From contig DGDX01000042.1 of assembly GCA_002385665.1 (NCBI GenBank), positions 1 to 9,355 on the forward strand: a DNA stretch of 9,355 nt, in the 5' to 3' direction. Within the stretch, counting starts at the first letter, position 1. The number at the start of each line of letters is the position of its first letter. The notes beneath the pieces were generated by a model. That model had not been told where the DNA came from. It was given only the letters and a program-made list of their open reading frames with translations, and did not search any database. Made by a program: the position numbers and the translations under genes. This DNA comes from Firmicutes bacterium UBA3941 (lineage in GTDB: Bacteria; Bacillota; Clostridia; Caldicoprobacterales; UBA3941). Shown piece after piece: positions 7,536 through 9,355 of the stretch.

Positions 7536-7569
7536 GTGGTACATTCGAAAGATTTGCTCTTTCTCCCAC
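7536..7569 (-). promoter_or_regulatory. L1-binding site in the rplK-rplA gap, a 23S rRNA mimic
   Basis: Minus-strand GTGG (7569-7566) pairs with CCAC (7539-7536); inside, GAG faces CGAATGTA; then AAAGA pairs with TCTTT around GCAAA. This copies the L1 site of 23S rRNA, which as I recall it reads GGUGGGAG, stem, GUGAAAUACCACC. The CCAC arm touches the rplA Shine-Dalgarno AAGGAGGT (7535-7528). L1 bound here would block rplA translation. The match is seen; the function is inferred from the known mimicry mechanism. Confidence 0.8.
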
Positions 7570-7591
7570 TTTTTTAATGCCCTAATTGTCT

Positions 7592-8014
7592 TTACTCTAC
7601 AACGATTCCCATGCTCCTTGCGGTTCCTTCAACCATGCTCATCGCAGCTTCAATGCTGGCAGCATTTAAATCAGGCATCTTAAGTTCAGCAATCTCTCGG
7701 ATCTGCCCTCTTGTAACGGTAGCAACCTTTTCTACATTAGGCCTTCCAGAAGCCAATTCAATACCAGCGGCCTTCTTTAGTAAAACAGCAGCCGGCGGAG
7801 TCTTTGTAATGAAGGTAAAGGAGCGATCCTGATATACTGTAATAACTACGGGAATAGTAAGGCCAGCCTGACTTGCAGTCTTTTCATTGAATTCCTTACA
7901 AAAACCCATTATATTAACACCGTGTTGACCCAGGGCAGGGCCTACTGGTGGAGCGGGAGTTGCTTTCCCAGCCGGAATCTGTAGCTTTATAATTCCTGTA
8001 ACCTTTTTTGCCAT
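7592..8014 (-). CDS. rplK: 50S ribosomal protein L11
   Basis: L11 binds the GTPase-associated region of 23S rRNA at the stalk base and takes part in factor binding and the stringent response. The 140 residues match the family length (about 141). The Pro-rich N-terminal domain [15 protein letters not shown] (20-34) carries the prolines (P22, P23) tied to thiostrepton binding; the RNA-binding C-terminal domain (about 75-140) contains [14 protein letters not shown]. The ATG at 8014 follows GAGGAGGTG 5 nt upstream. It lies 52 nt after nusG in the rpmG-rplA unit. Confidence 0.98.
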   Translation of the reverse strand: MAKKVTGIIKLQIPAGKATPAPPVGPALGQHGVNIMGFCKEFNEKTASQAGLTIPVVITVYQDRSFTFITKTPPAAVLLKKAAGIELASGRPNVEKVATVTRGQIREIAELKMPDLNAASIEAAMSMVEGTARSMGIVVE

Positions 8015-8041
8015 ATTAGCACCTCCTCAGTATAGTGTAGT

Positions 8042-8068
8042 TGTGGACAGGCTTGTATGCCTCCCATC
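8042..8068 (-). promoter_or_regulatory. Possible second L1-like hairpin upstream of rplK, overlapping the nusG stop
   Basis: Minus-strand TGGGAGGC, 6-nt loop, GCCTGTCCA: AGGC pairs with GCCT and TGG with CCA, with unpaired G and GT between. TGGGAG and the trailing CCAC echo the L1 motif, and this is where E. coli keeps its L1 site. The match is much weaker than at rplK-rplA; it may be a chance hairpin. Confidence 0.3.
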
Positions 8069-8597
8069 AAATTCTCTGTATCTGATGATACTCCAAATCT
8101 ATTGGGGTGTCTCTTCCAAACATGGAAACAGATACTCGTACCTTTTGCTTGTCGGGGTATATCTCTTCGATAACTCCGATGAAGTTTTCCAAGGGCCCTG
8201 ATATAACTCGGACGTTATCACCTACTTCAGCCTTGAGCTCTACTGGAATATCTTCCACACCCAGTTTTCTTATCTCTTCATCGGTAAGGGGGATGGGCTT
8301 AGACCCCGGACCTACAAAGCCGGTAACACCCCGGGTATTGCGAATAACATACCAGGATTCGTCCGTCATGATCATCTTGACTATTACATAGCCCGGAAAT
8401 ATCTTACGCATGACAGATTTCCTCTTGCCATCCTTGACCTCGATCTGTTCTTCCATAGGAACTTTGACCTCAAAGATCAGATCCTCAAGGCCCCGGTTCT
8501 CTACCATCTTTTCGAGATTCGCCTTTACTTTATTCTCATATCCGGAATAAGTATGGACCACATACCATTTCCCTTGGTCCTTTTTTACCTCAGACAT
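8067..8597 (-). CDS. nusG: Transcription termination/antitermination factor NusG
   Basis: NusG binds the RNA polymerase clamp and affects pausing, termination and coupling to the ribosome. The 176-residue product has an NGN domain (about 10-112: WYVVHTYSGYE, RKIFPGYVIVKM at 64-75, NTRGVTGFVG at 87-96) and a C-terminal KOW domain (about 125-176: VGDNVRVISGPLENFIGVIEE). Normal length. A stop codon lies two codons before the ATG at 8597, so no earlier start is possible in frame. The nearest strong SD-like sequence, GAGGAGGT, is over 30 nt upstream, right after the secE stop, so the ribosome binding site looks unusual. It lies 43 nt after secE. Confidence 0.97.
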   Translation of the reverse strand: MSEVKKDQGKWYVVHTYSGYENKVKANLEKMVENRGLEDLIFEVKVPMEEQIEVKDGKRKSVMRKIFPGYVIVKMIMTDESWYVIRNTRGVTGFVGPGSKPIPLTDEEIRKLGVEDIPVELKAEVGDNVRVISGPLENFIGVIEEIYPDKQKVRVSVSMFGRDTPIDLEYHQIQRI

Positions 8598-8640
8598 AAT
8601 CTAAGAGCCAAGCTTTTCTTCCTGACCCCTACCTCCTCAC

Positions 8641-8880
8641 TTAAGAAATCAGTGTAAACAGTTTTCCCAGTCCAAAATCTACAATTCCAATAGCGGCTGC
8701 AAATATCAAAATCAAAACCACGACAACAATAGTATAATTGGTAAGTTCCTTAAGGCTTGGCCAAGATACCTTCTTTACCTCGGATATAACCTCTCGGAAA
8801 TACCTTATAATACTTTTTCTGGGCTTCTTTACTTTCGCTGCTGCCTTGGCTGTCTTGGCTGCGGATTTGCCCTTTGACAT
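8641..8880 (-). CDS. secE: Preprotein translocase subunit SecE
   Basis: Small essential subunit that clamps SecY in the membrane channel for protein export. The 79 residues have a Lys/Ala-rich cytoplasmic N-terminus (1-25), an amphipathic helix, the family motif EVKKVSWPS (34-42), and one membrane segment (about 49-67, IVVVVLILIFAAAIGIV). Single-span type, somewhat longer than in B. subtilis because of the basic N-terminal extension. The ATG at 8880 follows AAGGATGTGA. It lies 72 nt after rpmG; that gap holds no tRNA. Confidence 0.96.
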   Translation of the reverse strand: MSKGKSAAKTAKAAAKVKKPRKSIIRYFREVISEVKKVSWPSLKELTNYTIVVVVLILIFAAAIGIVDFGLGKLFTLIS

Positions 8881-8952
8881 AATGATTCACATCCTTATTC
8901 TAAGCCATATTGACCGATGTTATACCAAGTCTTCCCAATGGATGGATATCTA

Positions 8953-9102
8953 CTAACGGGTTTCCCTATGCAGGGTGTGACCCTTGCAAAACTTGCAGTA
9001 TTTCCTCATCTCAAGACGGTCAGCATTGTTACGCCTATTCTTCATGGTGTTGTAGTTGCGCTGCTTACATTCCGTACAAGCCAATGTTATCTTCACTCTC
9101 AC
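8953..9102 (-). CDS. rpmG: 50S ribosomal protein L33, zinc-binding form
   Basis: Short gene of 49 codons starting with [23 protein letters not shown] and onward, ending [11 protein letters not shown]. Cys pairs at C9/C12 and C36/C39 mark the zinc-binding form of L33; zinc-independent paralogues lack them and are often induced under zinc limitation. GTG at 9102 is chosen because AAGGTAGGTG lies 6 nt upstream; GTG at 9096 (codon 3) would be too far from it. It is the first gene after the promoter at 9137-9165, with a leader of about 28 nt, and stands directly ahead of secE, the usual order in Bacillota. Confidence 0.95.
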   Translation of the reverse strand: MRVKITLACTECKQRNYNTMKNRRNNADRLEMRKYCKFCKGHTLHRETR

Positions 9103-9136
9103 ACAAAACACCTACCTTACATGTAAATACCTAATT

Positions 9137-9165
9137 AATTTATCATATATGGTCATTGGTGTCAA
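9137..9165 (-). promoter_or_regulatory. SigA-type promoter for rpmG-secE-nusG-rplK-rplA
   Basis: Minus strand TTGACA (9165-9160), 17-bp spacer, TAAATT (9142-9137). Predicted start near 9130. It lies between the tuf terminator and rpmG, so rpmG starts a new unit. The -35 and spacing equal those of the rplJ and rpoB promoters in this window. Confidence 0.75.
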
Positions 9166-9206
9166 CAAATTTCTGTCTGACCAATTTATTTCCAATAGAA
9201 TTCAAA

Positions 9207-9237
9207 TAAGAGACTGGCAGATATGGCCAGTCTCTTA
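9207..9237 (-). terminator. Intrinsic terminator after tuf
   Basis: Minus-strand TAAGAGACTGGC and GCCAGTCTCTTA form a perfect 12-bp stem with a 7-nt loop, about 60 nt past the tuf stop, followed by TTTGAATT. Strong stem, modest U-run. Confidence 0.85.
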
Positions 9238-9295
9238 AAATGGTAATTTCAATTCACAACTTTCAATAAAGCAGGATAGTAATCTTTCGACTGTC

Positions 9296-9355
9296 TTACT
9301 CTATAATACCGGCAACAACACCGGCTCCAACGGTCCTGCCGCCTTCGCGGATAGC
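9296..9355 (-). CDS. tuf: Elongation factor Tu, C-terminal 19 codons (5' end outside window)
   Basis: The minus-strand frame reads AIREGGRTVGAGVVAGIIE and then TAA, the conserved C-terminus of EF-Tu (domain III), which carries aminoacyl-tRNA to the ribosome. Only the end is in the window. A tuf copy directly ahead of rpmG/secE/nusG is common in Clostridia and parallels tufB in E. coli. Many such genomes carry a second copy in the str operon; that cannot be seen here. Confidence 0.95.
   Translation of the reverse strand, partial: AIREGGRTVGAGVVAGIIE

Noticed and set aside
7522..7569. Longer L1 protein starting at GTG 7569
   Set aside because: The extra 16 codons coincide with the L1-binding hairpin and the Shine-Dalgarno of the ATG at 7521; the family begins at the later ATG.
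8915..8930. Internal extended -10 promoter (TGGTATAAC) ahead of secE
   Set aside because: The -10 is imperfect and there is no -35 at suitable spacing; secE is explained by the rpmG promoter.
8881..8952. tRNA gene between rpmG and secE
   Set aside because: Some Clostridia carry tRNA-Trp here, but this 72-nt gap shows no cloverleaf arms or T-loop sequence.

Overview
The window is a ribosomal-protein / RNA-polymerase locus, with every gene on the minus strand. Reading in the direction of transcription (from base 9355 down to 1) the order is: the last 19 codons of tuf (EF-Tu), then rpmG, secE, nusG, rplK, rplA, rplJ, rplL, a glycoside hydrolase family 31 (GH31) gene, and the first 962 codons of rpoB. 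RpoB closely resembles the Bacillus/Clostridium type, the Shine-Dalgarno sequences are strong AGGAGG types, the promoters are clear SigA types, and the tuf-rpmG-secE-nusG order fits Clostridia. I therefore infer a Bacillota bacterium, most likely class Clostridia. I cannot name the genus.

The locus reads as four transcription units. (1) tuf ends at a strong 12-bp terminator hairpin (9207-9237). (2) A promoter at 9137-9165 drives rpmG-secE-nusG-rplK-rplA. The rplK-rplA gap holds a hairpin that mimics the L1-binding site of 23S rRNA and abuts the rplA ribosome binding site, as expected for L1 autoregulation. (3) A promoter 2 bases past the rplA stop drives rplJ-rplL through an L10 leader with a visible terminator/antiterminator pair. 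This unit ends in a clean terminator at 5611-5642. (4) The space between rplL and rpoB, where the two genes are usually adjacent or co-transcribed, holds a complete GH31 alpha-glycosidase gene with its own extended -10 promoter and its own terminator. rpoB then starts from a separate promoter (3208-3236; TTGACA, 17 bp, TATCAT) with a leader of about 313 nt.

The translation and transcription machinery genes work as usual: EF-Tu, L33, L11, L1, L10 and L7/L12 belong to or serve the ribosome, SecE is part of the translocon, NusG is an RNA polymerase elongation factor, and RpoB is the polymerase beta subunit. The unusual parts are the sugar hydrolase wedged between rplL and rpoB, a 16-bp direct repeat that brackets the hydrolase plus the rpoB promoter, and the long structured rpoB leader, which contains a branched hairpin followed by a U-run that looks like an attenuator. 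I saw no tRNA, rRNA, insertion sequence, CRISPR array or plus-strand gene.
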